Assembly (NCBI GenBank): GCA_016288005.1
Contig: JAEEXY010000004.1
Coordinates: forward strand, 26,700 to 90,699
Origin: Lachnospiraceae bacterium
Lineage (GTDB): Bacteria > Bacillota > Clostridia > Lachnospirales > Lachnospiraceae
Reading direction: 5' to 3'
DNA length: 64,000 nucleotides
Part shown: piece by piece, positions 20,961 through 30,444 of the stretch
How the letters are laid out: every line of letters begins with the position of its first letter
Position numbering within the stretch: the stretch's first letter is position 1
Made by a program: the position numbers and the translations under genes
Notes under the pieces: generated by a model
What the model was told of the DNA's origin: nothing
Databases searched by the model: none
The model's input: the letters and a program-made list of their open reading frames with translations, nothing else

Positions 20961-21815
20961 ATGTTTGTGGCGGATAAATTGATAATGTATTTTCAGTTTC
21001 CGTTTGTGAGATACGCGATGGTAGTGGGCGTGCTGATCGCTCTGTGCTCATCGCTGCTGGGCGTGACGCTCGTTCTGAAGCGCTTCTCATTTGTGGGAGA
21101 CGGACTTTCCCATGTCGCGTTCGGAGCGATCGCGATCGCGTCGGTATTCAATCTGACGAACAACATGTATCTTGTCCTGCCGATCACGATAATCTGCGCG
21201 ATCCTGCTGCTGAGGACCGGCCAGAACGCGAAGCTTAAGGGAGACGCGGTCATCGCGATGATCTCGGTAGGCGCGCTCGCATTCGGATATCTGTTAATGA
21301 ATGTTTTCTCAACGTCATCAAACCTTACCGGAGATGTCTGCAGCACATTGTTCGGATCGATGTCGATACTCACGCTCACCAGCCGCGAGGTATGGCTCTG
21401 CTTTGTACTTTCCGTAGCTGTCATTGTCATATATGTGCTGTTCTACAACAGGATATTTGCCGTGACCTTTGACGAAGTGTTCATGAGAGCGACTGGAGGT
21501 CATGCCGAGATCTATAATCTGATGATCGCCGTGATAATCGCAGTGATCATCGTGCTGGCCATGAACCTGGTCGGTTCGCTGCTGATATCGGCACTCGTTA
21601 TATTCCCTGCGCTTTCGGCCATGAGGATATTCAAGAGCTTCCGCTCGGTAACGATATTTTCCGCCGTGCTGTCCGTTTTCTGCGCGTTCTTCGGCATCGT
21701 GATCTCGCTGCTTACCGGAACGCCAGTAGGATCTACGATCGTGGCTGTCGATACGCTCGCGTTCTTTGCCTGCTGCGGCGCCGGGATGATGGCCCGGGGA
21801 GGCGCAAGAGCATGA
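20961..21815 (+). CDS. znuB: Zinc/manganese ABC transporter permease
   Basis: FSFVGDGLSHVAFGAIAI; NLVGSLLISALVIFPALSAM; GTPVGSTIV. Confidence 0.9.
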   Translation: MFVADKLIMYFQFPFVRYAMVVGVLIALCSSLLGVTLVLKRFSFVGDGLSHVAFGAIAIASVFNLTNNMYLVLPITIICAILLLRTGQNAKLKGDAVIAMISVGALAFGYLLMNVFSTSSNLTGDVCSTLFGSMSILTLTSREVWLCFVLSVAVIVIYVLFYNRIFAVTFDEVFMRATGGHAEIYNLMIAVIIAVIIVLAMNLVGSLLISALVIFPALSAMRIFKSFRSVTIFSAVLSVFCAFFGIVISLLTGTPVGSTIVAVDTLAFFACCGAGMMARGGARA

Positions 21816-22357
21816 AGAGATTTATCGCCATACTGACCGCCGTCTGCGTAATGCTTGCCGCGACGGGTTGTAAAAAAAACACTGAGCCCGCGGATGATGA
21901 TATAACGATCATTTCCGTAAAGGACACTGATGATCCCGAAGACCCCGGGGTACAGTTGTTTGATCCGAATACCGCCGTGCTAAGGGACGAGCCCCGGGAA
22001 GATGATCTTAAGGATCCTTCGGCTACGGACGTTGATGTGGATCTGACAGTTCTCTCATCGACAATGGTATATGCCGAGGTCTTCTATATGCTTAACACGC
22101 CCGAAAAATACCGCGGAAAGACCGTAAGGATGGAAGGCTTGCATGCCGTTTACAAATCCGGCGACGCAGGGACCGAATACCATACCTGCATCGTTAAAGA
22201 CGCAACGGAATGCTGCGCGACCGGCCTGGAATTCAGGCTGGAAGACGGCGCCGAGTACCCCGAAGGCGGTCAGTCGATCAAAGTAGTCGGCGTGTTCGAA
22301 ACCTACGAAGAAGACGGCGCGCAGTACGCGACCCTCACCGACGCCCGGATTGAATGA
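21812..22357 (+). CDS. Lipoprotein of unknown function (possible OB-fold)
   Basis: Lipobox LAATGCKK; ATGA overlap with znuB; MLNTPEKYRGKTVRMEG... Confidence 0.7.
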   Translation: MKRFIAILTAVCVMLAATGCKKNTEPADDDITIISVKDTDDPEDPGVQLFDPNTAVLRDEPREDDLKDPSATDVDVDLTVLSSTMVYAEVFYMLNTPEKYRGKTVRMEGLHAVYKSGDAGTEYHTCIVKDATECCATGLEFRLEDGAEYPEGGQSIKVVGVFETYEEDGAQYATLTDARIE

Positions 22358-22361
22358 GAGG

Positions 22362-22390
22362 TTGACACGGGCACGGAATAAAAGTAAAAT
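22362..22390 (+). promoter_or_regulatory. Sigma-70-type promoter
   Basis: TTGACA - 17 nt - TAAAAT. Confidence 0.75.
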
Positions 22391-22407
22391 TTATAGTGTT
22401 CTTACAG

Positions 22408-22431
22408 ATCCCCGCTTGTATGAGCGGGGAT
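22408..22431 (+). other. 5'UTR hairpin
   Basis: ATCCCCGCT-tgtatg-AGCGGGGAT followed by TGGTTT, between the promoter and the GT2 start. Confidence 0.7.
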
Positions 22432-22455
22432 TGGTTTAAGTACAGGAGGGGTGGT

Positions 22456-23172
22456 ATGGATAAGCTGTATATAGTTATTCCGGCGTATAATGAAAAAGAC
22501 AATATCATACGTACCGTCAGCGAGTGGTATCCGATAGTCGAGAAGTACGGTACCGATTCCAGGCTGGTCGTGATCAACGACGGCAGTACCGACGAGACCT
22601 ACGATATCCTGACAGCCATGGCCGAGACGAAGCCTCAGCTTACAGCGCTTACAAAGCTTAACGGCGGACACGGTTCGACCGTTATCTACGGCTATAAGTT
22701 CGCGATAAACAAGGGCGCCGACTGGATATTCCAGACGGATTCCGACGGTCAGACGGACCCGGCGGAGTTCGACGCTTTCTGGCAGCTGAAGGACAGGTAC
22801 GACGCGATCATAGGCAACCGCACGGTCAGGGGTGACGGACGCTCGCGCAAGTTTGTCGAGAATGTTGTATGCCTTCTTTTAAGGTTTATTTTCGGCGTTA
22901 AGGTTAAGGACGCGAACGCGCCCTTCAGACTCATGAAAAAGGATCTGGTAGCCAAATACATTGACAGGCTGCCGTCCAATTATAATCTCCCGAATATCAT
23001 GATGACTACGTTTTTCTCGTATTATCATGAAAAGCTTACTTTCAGGGAGATCACCTTCAAGCCCCGTCAGGGAGGCAAAAATTCGATCAACATCAAAAAG
23101 ATCGTTAAGATCGGCATCAAAGCCCTTAAGGATTTTATGGGCTTCAGGCGCCAAATGAAAGAAGTAAGGTAA
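22456..23172 (+). CDS. Glycosyltransferase family 2
   Basis: MDKLYIVIPAYNEKDNI, VVINDGSTDETYDIL, FQTDSDGQTDPAEF; SD aggagg. Confidence 0.9.
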   Translation: MDKLYIVIPAYNEKDNIIRTVSEWYPIVEKYGTDSRLVVINDGSTDETYDILTAMAETKPQLTALTKLNGGHGSTVIYGYKFAINKGADWIFQTDSDGQTDPAEFDAFWQLKDRYDAIIGNRTVRGDGRSRKFVENVVCLLLRFIFGVKVKDANAPFRLMKKDLVAKYIDRLPSNYNLPNIMMTTFFSYYHEKLTFREITFKPRQGGKNSINIKKIVKIGIKALKDFMGFRRQMKEVR

Positions 23173-23181
23173 GGAACTGTT

Positions 23182-24405
23182 ATGAACAAAAAAGATGTAC
23201 TCGAGATCCGCAGGAGATTTACGAAGAATACTTCGATCGACCGGGTTTCGGGATGTTATGTGGATTGCAACAGAAACATAGTGGTTAAGTTCAACGAGAG
23301 CTTTTACGGGCTTTCGGAGGAGGAGTTCTATAAGTATCTCGAGATAGCCAAAAAGACCATGTCCGGCAATGTCGGCAACAATATACTCGAGCTCGATTTT
23401 CCTTCCGACGAGGAGGAGACCGGCGGCAGGCAGGAGTTCTTCATGCAGCTCAAAAAGAGCGGGCTGAAGGAAGAGGAGCTCCTCGACCGTCTGTATGCGG
23501 ACATTATCGAGAAATACGCATATACGGGCAATTTTATCATTATCGTATTCCACGATTCATATGACGTTATGAAGAAAACTTCGGACAATCTCGAGCTCGA
23601 CGAGTCCGAAGAGGTATTTGAATATATCCTGGTATCAGTCTGTCCCGTGGAGCTGTCAAAGCCCGCACTGGGTTATCGTCAGGATGAGAACAGGATCGGC
23701 GCGCGGATCAGGGACTGGGTTGTGGGCGCACCCGACCTCGGATTCATGTTCCCCGCGTTTGATGACAGAAGTGCCGACATCCATAAGGTTGATTATTTTA
23801 TCAGGGATCCCAAGAACGCGCATCCGGAGTTTGTTGAGGATGTGCTCGGCTGTGCCTGCCGCCGTACCGCCTATGAGCAGCGCGAGACCATGAAACAGAT
23901 CGTGAACAAGGCTTATAAGGATGAGGATAAGGCTGAGGAGGTGCTGCTCGACATCGAGGAGAGCTTCAAGCTCAAGACCGATGAGGCCGAAAAAGAGGGT
24001 ATCCCGCTTACGGCACCCATCGTGCTTTCCGCAGACATCATCGATGAGGTCATCGAAGAGAACAACATCGACGAGGAGCAGGGCGCTTACATCAAAAAGA
24101 CCATGCTCAACGAATTTGCGGATGAGATGCCCGAGATAGCCAATCTGGTCGATTCGAGGGCGCTCAAGGCTAATGAGCCTGTTAAGCGCGAGAAGGAGCT
24201 CGTAAAAGAGGTCATCGAGCTTCGGAATAAGCTCGACGACGTAACGGGTTCGTCACTTTCAAGATATTCCGTTGTGCTTACCGTACCCGAAGAAAAGGCC
24301 GGACTGGTAAGAGCGGAGTATATCAACGATACAAGATACCTGATCATTCCTTTTGACGAAGACGAGAATGCGAGTGTTAACGGACAGCTTCTTGACAACG
24401 ACTGA
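23182..24405 (+). CDS. DUF4317 family protein
   Basis: N-terminus MNKKDVLEIRRRFTKNTSIDRVSGCYVD and overall layout recognised as this family. Confidence 0.7.
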   Translation: MNKKDVLEIRRRFTKNTSIDRVSGCYVDCNRNIVVKFNESFYGLSEEEFYKYLEIAKKTMSGNVGNNILELDFPSDEEETGGRQEFFMQLKKSGLKEEELLDRLYADIIEKYAYTGNFIIIVFHDSYDVMKKTSDNLELDESEEVFEYILVSVCPVELSKPALGYRQDENRIGARIRDWVVGAPDLGFMFPAFDDRSADIHKVDYFIRDPKNAHPEFVEDVLGCACRRTAYEQRETMKQIVNKAYKDEDKAEEVLLDIEESFKLKTDEAEKEGIPLTAPIVLSADIIDEVIEENNIDEEQGAYIKKTMLNEFADEMPEIANLVDSRALKANEPVKREKELVKEVIELRNKLDDVTGSSLSRYSVVLTVPEEKAGLVRAEYINDTRYLIIPFDEDENASVNGQLLDND

Positions 24406-24422
24406 ATGAAAAGGAGATTTTT

Positions 24423-25118
24423 ATGAAGATTGTTTTTGCCGTTATTGTCAGTATAATAGCCGGATATCTCGTAGGCTGCATCAATCCGTCATATATCATC
24501 GCCAAGATGAAAGGATTTGACATCAGAAAGTCAGGCTCGCGCAACGCGGGCGGGTCCAATGCGGTCATCACGATGGGCAAGGTTGTCGGAGCGATATGCA
24601 TCGTGTTCGATATCCTGAAAGCATTCGCGATCATAGGCATCATGGCCGCGCTGTTCCCCGAGATATCGTTTATCTACAGCGTTACGGGCGTTGCCTGCAT
24701 CATAGGGCATATGTTCCCGTTCTACATGGGGTTTAAGGGCGGAAAAGGACTGGCATGCCTCGGCGGCATGATACTCGCGTTTAATTGGAAGGTATTTCTG
24801 ATCATGCTCTTTATCGAGCTCGTGCTCGCTATCGTGATCGACTATATCTGCGTGGTTCCGATCACGGCTTCTGTCGCGTACCCGGCCGTTTACGGCATTA
24901 TGTCGGGGAATGCGCTCGGAGCGGTCATCATTCTGGTCGCGACCGCCGTTATGCTGCTGAAGCATCTGGAGAACCTCAAGCGCATAAAACAGGGCACGGA
25001 GCTGCATTTCTCATATCTCTGGAGCAGGAACAAGGAGACCGAGAAAGCACGTATCATCGAGAATGTCAGAAAGATCGATGAGACACAGGTTGGCACGATC
25101 TGGCGCGAGAAAAAATGA
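24423..25118 (+). CDS. plsY: Glycerol-3-phosphate acyltransferase PlsY
   Basis: YLVGCINPSYIIAKMKGFDIRKSGSRNAGGSNA; GHMFPFYMGFKGGKGLA. Confidence 0.92.
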   Translation: MKIVFAVIVSIIAGYLVGCINPSYIIAKMKGFDIRKSGSRNAGGSNAVITMGKVVGAICIVFDILKAFAIIGIMAALFPEISFIYSVTGVACIIGHMFPFYMGFKGGKGLACLGGMILAFNWKVFLIMLFIELVLAIVIDYICVVPITASVAYPAVYGIMSGNALGAVIILVATAVMLLKHLENLKRIKQGTELHFSYLWSRNKETEKARIIENVRKIDETQVGTIWREKK

Positions 25119-25139
25119 TACGCGTCGGAAAAACTGTCT

Positions 25140-25168
25140 TTGACTTTGAGAAAAATACGCACTATAAT
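25140..25168 (+). promoter_or_regulatory. Sigma-70-type promoter of a small ORF
   Basis: TTGACT - 17 nt - TATAAT. Confidence 0.75.
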
Positions 25169-25193
25169 ACCGATATAGTATTGGAGGCGTAAG

Positions 25194-25364
25194 ATGACTG
25201 ATATTATCAAGTGTTTGAATGATGACCTGGCTAAAGAGGTCATGGCCCGCGAGAATGCCAGACGCATTTATCAGGGCACTCAGAAGGATGAAAGAATAGC
25301 TTATCATTCGGGCAGGATAGAGTATATCCAGCAGCTGCTCGAAAAACTCAACAAAGAGAAATAA
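25194..25364 (+). CDS. Small protein, 56 aa, unknown function
   Basis: MTDIIKCLNDDLAKEVMARENARRIYQGTQKDERIAYHSGRIEYIQQLLEKLNKEK*; SD ttggaggcgtaag; own promoter and terminator. Below the ORF-track size cut-off. Confidence 0.75.
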   Translation: MTDIIKCLNDDLAKEVMARENARRIYQGTQKDERIAYHSGRIEYIQQLLEKLNKEK

Positions 25365-25377
25365 TATATAAAAAAAG

Positions 25378-25401
25378 CGGAGTTCCCTTTCGGGAACTCC
25401 G
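25378..25401. terminator. Bidirectional terminator between convergent genes
   Basis: cggagttccc-tttc-gggaactccg between the small ORF (+) and proA (-); A-tract on the left side. Confidence 0.7.
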
Positions 25402-25409
25402 TGATCAAC

Positions 25410-26684
25410 TTACATATCTTTAAAATCAAACATTCTACGGCCTTCGGCGTAATCCGCGACGATGTGCCCGTTTCCGTACAGCCTGTACTTGTAGGTCACC
25501 AGACCCTCGAGTCCCACAGGACCTCTGGCATGGAGTTTGCCGGTACTGATACCGACCTCTGCTCCGAATCCGTATCTGAATCCGTCCGCAAATCTGGTGG
25601 AGCAGTTTCTGTATACATTTGCCGAATCAACGAGCTGCATGAACTTCTCGGTTTCCTCGTCATCCTCGGTGATGATGCAGTCAGTGTGATGTGAACCGTA
25701 GAGGTTGATATGCCCGATCGCCGCATCGAGATCCTTTACGGTATATACCGAGAGCTTGTAGTCGAGGTACTCGGTATGGGGGTCAGCAGGCTCTTTGATC
25801 AGCTCTACATGCGCATCCGCCATGGCTTTTTCCAGCTGCGGCATGAAGCTGTCTTTTATCGACTCGTCTATGAGCACACTCTCTACGGCATTGCACACAG
25901 CCACGTACTGAGTCTTTGCGTCCGTAATGATCTTAATGGCCTTTTCTGTATTTGCGTTCCTGCTCACATAGATATGGCACACACCGTCGGAATGACCCAT
26001 TACGGGGATCCTGGTGTTGTCCATGATGTATCTGACAAAGGAGTTCGAGCCTCTCGGGATGATCAGATCCACGCTCTCGTCACACTCGAGCAGCTCGCTG
26101 ATCTCGGAGCGCTCCTCCGCATGCACGAGACAGCCTTCGGGGAGGCCTGACTTAATGACTGCGGTATTGATGATGTTAAACAGGATGCGGTTGGTCTCGA
26201 CGGTCTCGTGACCGCTCTTTAAGAGCGCGCAGTTTCCGCTCTTTATGCAGAGAGAGGAAATCTGCACCAGCGCATCGGGACGTGCCTCAAAAATGACGCC
26301 TATAACGCCTATCGGGCATGTTATGCGGTAGAGCTCCAGATCGCTGTCGAGCTGTCTGTGGAGGAGCTGCCTGCCTACGGGATCGGGCAGCTCGATCAGG
26401 CCGAATATGCCGTCGAGAGCGGAGTTGAGCTTTGACTCGTTAAATGTCATGCGCTTAATGACGGGCTCGGCCAGGCCGAGGTTTTGGGCGGCCCTGATAT
26501 CGGCTTTGTTGGCGGCAAATATCTCACCTGCATGGTTTCTCAGAGACTCTGCGATAAGACTCAGCGCATAGTTTCTCTCTCTGATCGGGGAAGCGGCGAG
26601 CAGCGGGCTCACCTGTTTCATCTTTTTGGCTTTTTCTTTGACAGTCATATCAAACCCTCTGTATTCGGTATTATTGCTTTGCAT
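25410..26684 (-). CDS. proA: Glutamate-5-semialdehyde dehydrogenase (gamma-glutamyl phosphate reductase)
   Basis: CPIGVIGVIFEARPDALVQ; DLIIPRGSNSFVRYI; GAEVGISTGKLHARGPVGLEGL. Confidence 0.93.
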   Translation of the reverse strand: MQSNNTEYRGFDMTVKEKAKKMKQVSPLLAASPIRERNYALSLIAESLRNHAGEIFAANKADIRAAQNLGLAEPVIKRMTFNESKLNSALDGIFGLIELPDPVGRQLLHRQLDSDLELYRITCPIGVIGVIFEARPDALVQISSLCIKSGNCALLKSGHETVETNRILFNIINTAVIKSGLPEGCLVHAEERSEISELLECDESVDLIIPRGSNSFVRYIMDNTRIPVMGHSDGVCHIYVSRNANTEKAIKIITDAKTQYVAVCNAVESVLIDESIKDSFMPQLEKAMADAHVELIKEPADPHTEYLDYKLSVYTVKDLDAAIGHINLYGSHHTDCIITEDDEETEKFMQLVDSANVYRNCSTRFADGFRYGFGAEVGISTGKLHARGPVGLEGLVTYKYRLYGNGHIVADYAEGRRMFDFKDM

Positions 26685-26757
26685 TTTATAATTATAAAAG
26701 GATAGCCCAAGTATTGCAATATCAGGGATTTTATTTTATATTTAAGGAGGTGTTTTT

Positions 26758-27282
26758 CTGAAAAAACGGGATTATTCGGGCATTTTGAAGGCTGTCGGGG
26801 CAGCTTTGATGCTGCTCGCCGGAGTATCGTACGCGATGTGGTTTCGCTCCGACCAAGCCGTGACCGTCTACAGCAGGGACGGTACCGCTGCTTCTCGCGG
26901 AGCGCCCTCAGAGGAGCCCGCAGTGACGGACGGACCGGTGATCACGGCGGCAGATACGGCGGATGGGACGATAACGCAAGATGAGATTGCGTTGTCGGAT
27001 GCCATACACGGACCTGACGATAGTCTGATTGATCATTTCGCAGATGATTTCTTTGAAGAAAAGCCCGTAGATATCAATAAGGCCGGCATTGATGAACTCA
27101 AGACATTGCCGGGCATCGGGGATTCCAAAGCGGCAGCGATAGTTGCTTTCAGGGAGGCTAACGGAGATTTTTCGTGCATTGAGGATATCATGCTCGTGCC
27201 GGGGATCAAAGAGGGTGTTTTCGGCAGGATCAGAGACCGGATATGCGCCGGTGATACTGCGGCAGGGACCGGCGTTGAATAA
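26758..27282 (+). CDS. comEA: ComEA-like helix-hairpin-helix protein, possible CTG start
   Basis: PVDINKAGIDELKTLPGIGDSKAAAIVAFREANGDFSCIEDIMLVPGI; single N-terminal TM; aaggaggtg SD 7 nt before CTG 26758. The track uses TTG 26785. Confidence 0.75.
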   Translation: MKKRDYSGILKAVGAALMLLAGVSYAMWFRSDQAVTVYSRDGTAASRGAPSEEPAVTDGPVITAADTADGTITQDEIALSDAIHGPDDSLIDHFADDFFEEKPVDINKAGIDELKTLPGIGDSKAAAIVAFREANGDFSCIEDIMLVPGIKEGVFGRIRDRICAGDTAAGTGVE

Positions 27283-27314
27283 CAGGGAATTACAGGGAAG
27301 AGCAGAGGTGTTTT

Positions 27315-28004
27315 ATGTCTAAGAGGGTTTTGGTTGTTGATGACGAAAAGCTGATCGTAAAGGGTCTGCGTTTCAGTCTGGAGCAGGAGGGCTACGAAGT
27401 CGACTGCGCGTATGACGGAGGAGAGGCGCTCGGGCTGATCAGGAAAAACGATTATTCGGTGATCCTTCTCGATGTAATGCTCCCGGTCATGTCGGGATAT
27501 GAGGTCTGCCAGGCTGTCAGGGAGTTCTCGGACATTCCGATCATCATGCTCACCGCAAAAACGGACGACATCGATAAGATCATGGGTCTCGAATACGGAG
27601 CGGACGATTATATCACAAAGCCGTTCAACATCCTCGAGGTAAAAGCCAGGATAAAGGCCATCATCAGGAGGAGCAGCAAGACCGAACGCGAGGAAACAAA
27701 GCCCAAGACCGTTCAATACGGCGACCTGATGCTGGATACAGTCTCCAGAAGGGTAGTGATCGCCGGCGAGGAGATCAACCTTACCGCAAAGGAGTTCGAT
27801 CTGCTCGAACTGCTTGTTTTCAATCCCGACAGAGTTTACAGCAGGGAGGAGCTGCTTTCCATAGTCTGGAAGAGCGACTATCCCGGTGATGAGAGGACCG
27901 TGGATGTTCACGTGCGACGCCTCCGCGAAAAAATAGAAAAGAAGCCCGGAGAGCCTGAATATGTTCACACCAAATGGGGTATCGGATACTACTTCCATCA
28001 CTAA
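27315..28004 (+). CDS. OmpR/PhoB-family response regulator
   Basis: Receiver LVVDDEKLIVKGL, ILLDVMLPVMSGYE; winged helix VDVHVRRLREKIE...HTKWGIGYYFH. Confidence 0.93.
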   Translation: MSKRVLVVDDEKLIVKGLRFSLEQEGYEVDCAYDGGEALGLIRKNDYSVILLDVMLPVMSGYEVCQAVREFSDIPIIMLTAKTDDIDKIMGLEYGADDYITKPFNILEVKARIKAIIRRSSKTEREETKPKTVQYGDLMLDTVSRRVVIAGEEINLTAKEFDLLELLVFNPDRVYSREELLSIVWKSDYPGDERTVDVHVRRLREKIEKKPGEPEYVHTKWGIGYYFHH

Positions 28005-29481
28005 GACCAGAATAAAGAATTTCTTCAGGAGCATGCGCCTGCGCGTGTTTCTGATCGTTGCGGCCGTTACCTGCGCTATCGGCTGCATTGTAAGCATTGT
28101 TTCTTTTGTTGCCTCGAAGAGACTGGCTGTTGAGTCGAGGACGATGCAGGTCATGGATTACGCGGACAAACTGATCACAAAGATGGTCAATAATGTCTAT
28201 ACCGCGTATCCTGCGCAGTCCACGGACATCAACAAGGAGCTGGAGCTCGTATCGTCTCTTTACGACGGCAGGATCATCGTTACCAATTCTCGACTTACGG
28301 TCATCTATGATTCATATCATTTCGAAGAGGGCAAGACCATCGTTTCGTCAGAAGCGATCGGAGCCCTGAAAGGCAATTCGAACGAATACCGCGACAGGAG
28401 TGAGGACCGCATAGAGCTGTGCCTCCCGATCCGCGATATCTCCATGCTCTCGACCAACGCTCCGGCTCAGAATACAGCCAATTATTCCGTGAACACTACC
28501 GTGCAGGGTGTGCTTATCATATCGTTTTCAATCAGGGACTGCGCTGCGTCCAGCATCAGGCTGCGCAATATCCAGATATTTACGGGGGCAATACTGGGCC
28601 TGCTGGTACTGGTACTCGGCATATTCGCCGCAAAGGGCATAACGCGGCCTCTGGTTAAGATCAGCCAGTCGCTCAACGATACATACGACGGCAATCCCGA
28701 TGAGGAGATGCATATCAGCGGTTTCTCGGAAATGGACGATATATCCGATTCCTACAACAAGATGCTCGGACGTATGGCTTCCATCGAAGAGTCCCGTCAG
28801 GAGTTCGTTTCAAACGTTTCCCATGAGCTGAAAACTCCGCTTACTTCGATGAAGGTGCTGTCGGATTCGCTGATAGAGCAGCCGGACGCGCCCGTGGAGC
28901 TGTACCGTGAGTTCATGACCGACATCAATGCGGAGGTTGACCGCGAGAATAAGATAATCAACGACCTGCTGGCTCTGGTTAAGCTGGACAGGAAATCCGG
29001 AGACATGCATATCGCGTCCGTCAATATCAACGAGCTGCTCGACCTGGTTGTCCGCAGGATTAAGCCGATCGCGCAGGCTGCGGATGTTGAGATCATCTAT
29101 GAGTCATACCGGGAGGTACTGGCCGAGGTGGATGAGGTTAAGCTTATCCTGGCGATAACCAATCTCGTCGAGAACGGCATCAAATACAACAAAGAAGGCG
29201 GCTCGGTGACCATTTCGCTGAACGCCGACCACAAATTCTTTATGATCACCGTGACCGATACCGGTATCGGTATCCCGAAGGCCGCGCTGGACCGCATCTT
29301 CGAACGTTTCTACCGTGTCGATAAGATGCGTTCGAGGCAGACGGGCGGTACGGGACTCGGACTGGCGATCACCAAGAGCGTGGTTAAGATGCATCACGGA
29401 TCGATCAAGGTAGAGAGCACCGAGGGTGAGGGCTCGACCTTTATGATCAAGATCCCTTTAAGCTATATACCGGAGGTTTAA
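27961..29481 (+). CDS. Sensor histidine kinase (HAMP, HisKA, HATPase)
   Basis: EFVSNVSHELKTPLTSMKVLSDSL; TGIGIPKAALDRIFERFYRVD; GTGLGLAITKSVV. Exact start uncertain. Confidence 0.92.
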   Translation: MFTPNGVSDTTSITKTRIKNFFRSMRLRVFLIVAAVTCAIGCIVSIVSFVASKRLAVESRTMQVMDYADKLITKMVNNVYTAYPAQSTDINKELELVSSLYDGRIIVTNSRLTVIYDSYHFEEGKTIVSSEAIGALKGNSNEYRDRSEDRIELCLPIRDISMLSTNAPAQNTANYSVNTTVQGVLIISFSIRDCAASSIRLRNIQIFTGAILGLLVLVLGIFAAKGITRPLVKISQSLNDTYDGNPDEEMHISGFSEMDDISDSYNKMLGRMASIEESRQEFVSNVSHELKTPLTSMKVLSDSLIEQPDAPVELYREFMTDINAEVDRENKIINDLLALVKLDRKSGDMHIASVNINELLDLVVRRIKPIAQAADVEIIYESYREVLAEVDEVKLILAITNLVENGIKYNKEGGSVTISLNADHKFFMITVTDTGIGIPKAALDRIFERFYRVDKMRSRQTGGTGLGLAITKSVVKMHHGSIKVESTEGEGSTFMIKIPLSYIPEV

Positions 29482-30444
29482 ATGAAAAAGCTATATAACA
29501 GGCTTTTGCGCGCTTTTATCGCGATGCTGGCGATAATGCTGCTCGGGGCCTGCGGCCTTAGGGACGGCGAAGACATTCCCGAGGGTTCGGTTAGAATATA
29601 CCGGACGGATATCGGCTTTTCAAAGCTGACATGGGAATACTATGTTCCGAAGGCGCAGGACATCGAGGCGCTGGTCCATGAGATACTTGACCGCCTCAAG
29701 AGCGCGCCCGACAGCAATGTCTATAATTCGATCGTTCCCGAAACGGTCGATATACAGAGGTTTTATTTTGCGCATGAGGGAGAACTCGTGCTGGATTTTT
29801 CCGAGTCCTACTCGTCGATGGAGCCGCTGCAGGAGATACTCTGCAGGGCCGGTATCGTAAAAACCCTGTGCGGTCTCGAGGGTATCGACGGTGTGGAATT
29901 CCTGATCAATTCACAGCCCCTCGTTCTTAACGGAGATATGATGGCCGGGACCATGACCGGCGAGGATTTTATCGACAATACGGGCGCCGAGGTCTCATTC
30001 AGGCAGACCGTGCTGCTAACTGTTTTCTATGCGACCGGAGAAGGCAATACGCTCTCGTCCGTGAGACTCCTGGTGGAGAGCAACGGCACCAGGTCGCAGG
30101 AGGAGCTGGCGCTCGAACAGCTGATAGGAGGACCCGGATTCGAGACAACCGAGTACATGGCCACCCTGCCCGCGGATACAAAAGTCAACAAGATCCTGGT
30201 CAGAGACGGCATCTGTTATCTTGATCTGTCGGAGGAGTTCCTAAACGGCGTTGAGGGAATAACCGATGAAGTCAGTGTCTACAGCCTGGTCAATACGCTT
30301 ACGGAGCTTTCATCCGTCAATAAGGTCAGGATCACGGTTGATTCGGCTTCTGTAAAAACCTACGGCAGCGTGCCGATAGACGGATTTCTCGAGCGCAGGC
30401 CTGATCTGACCGATACCGAAAGGGCGGGCGAAGCCGGTGATTGA
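29482..30444 (+). CDS. GerMN-domain lipoprotein
   Basis: Lipobox LLGACGLR; two GerMN-like repeats (LVLDFSESYSSM...; CYLDLSEEFLNG...). Confidence 0.75.
   Translation: MKKLYNRLLRAFIAMLAIMLLGACGLRDGEDIPEGSVRIYRTDIGFSKLTWEYYVPKAQDIEALVHEILDRLKSAPDSNVYNSIVPETVDIQRFYFAHEGELVLDFSESYSSMEPLQEILCRAGIVKTLCGLEGIDGVEFLINSQPLVLNGDMMAGTMTGEDFIDNTGAEVSFRQTVLLTVFYATGEGNTLSSVRLLVESNGTRSQEELALEQLIGGPGFETTEYMATLPADTKVNKILVRDGICYLDLSEEFLNGVEGITDEVSVYSLVNTLTELSSVNKVRITVDSASVKTYGSVPIDGFLERRPDLTDTERAGEAGD

Noticed and set aside
30424-30442. GGCGAAGCC at the end of the GerMN gene as another hairpin-module copy
   Set aside because: Lies in coding sequence (Ala-Gly-Glu-Ala-Gly-Asp) with no flanking hairpins; the 9-mer alone occurs by chance in GC-rich coding DNA.
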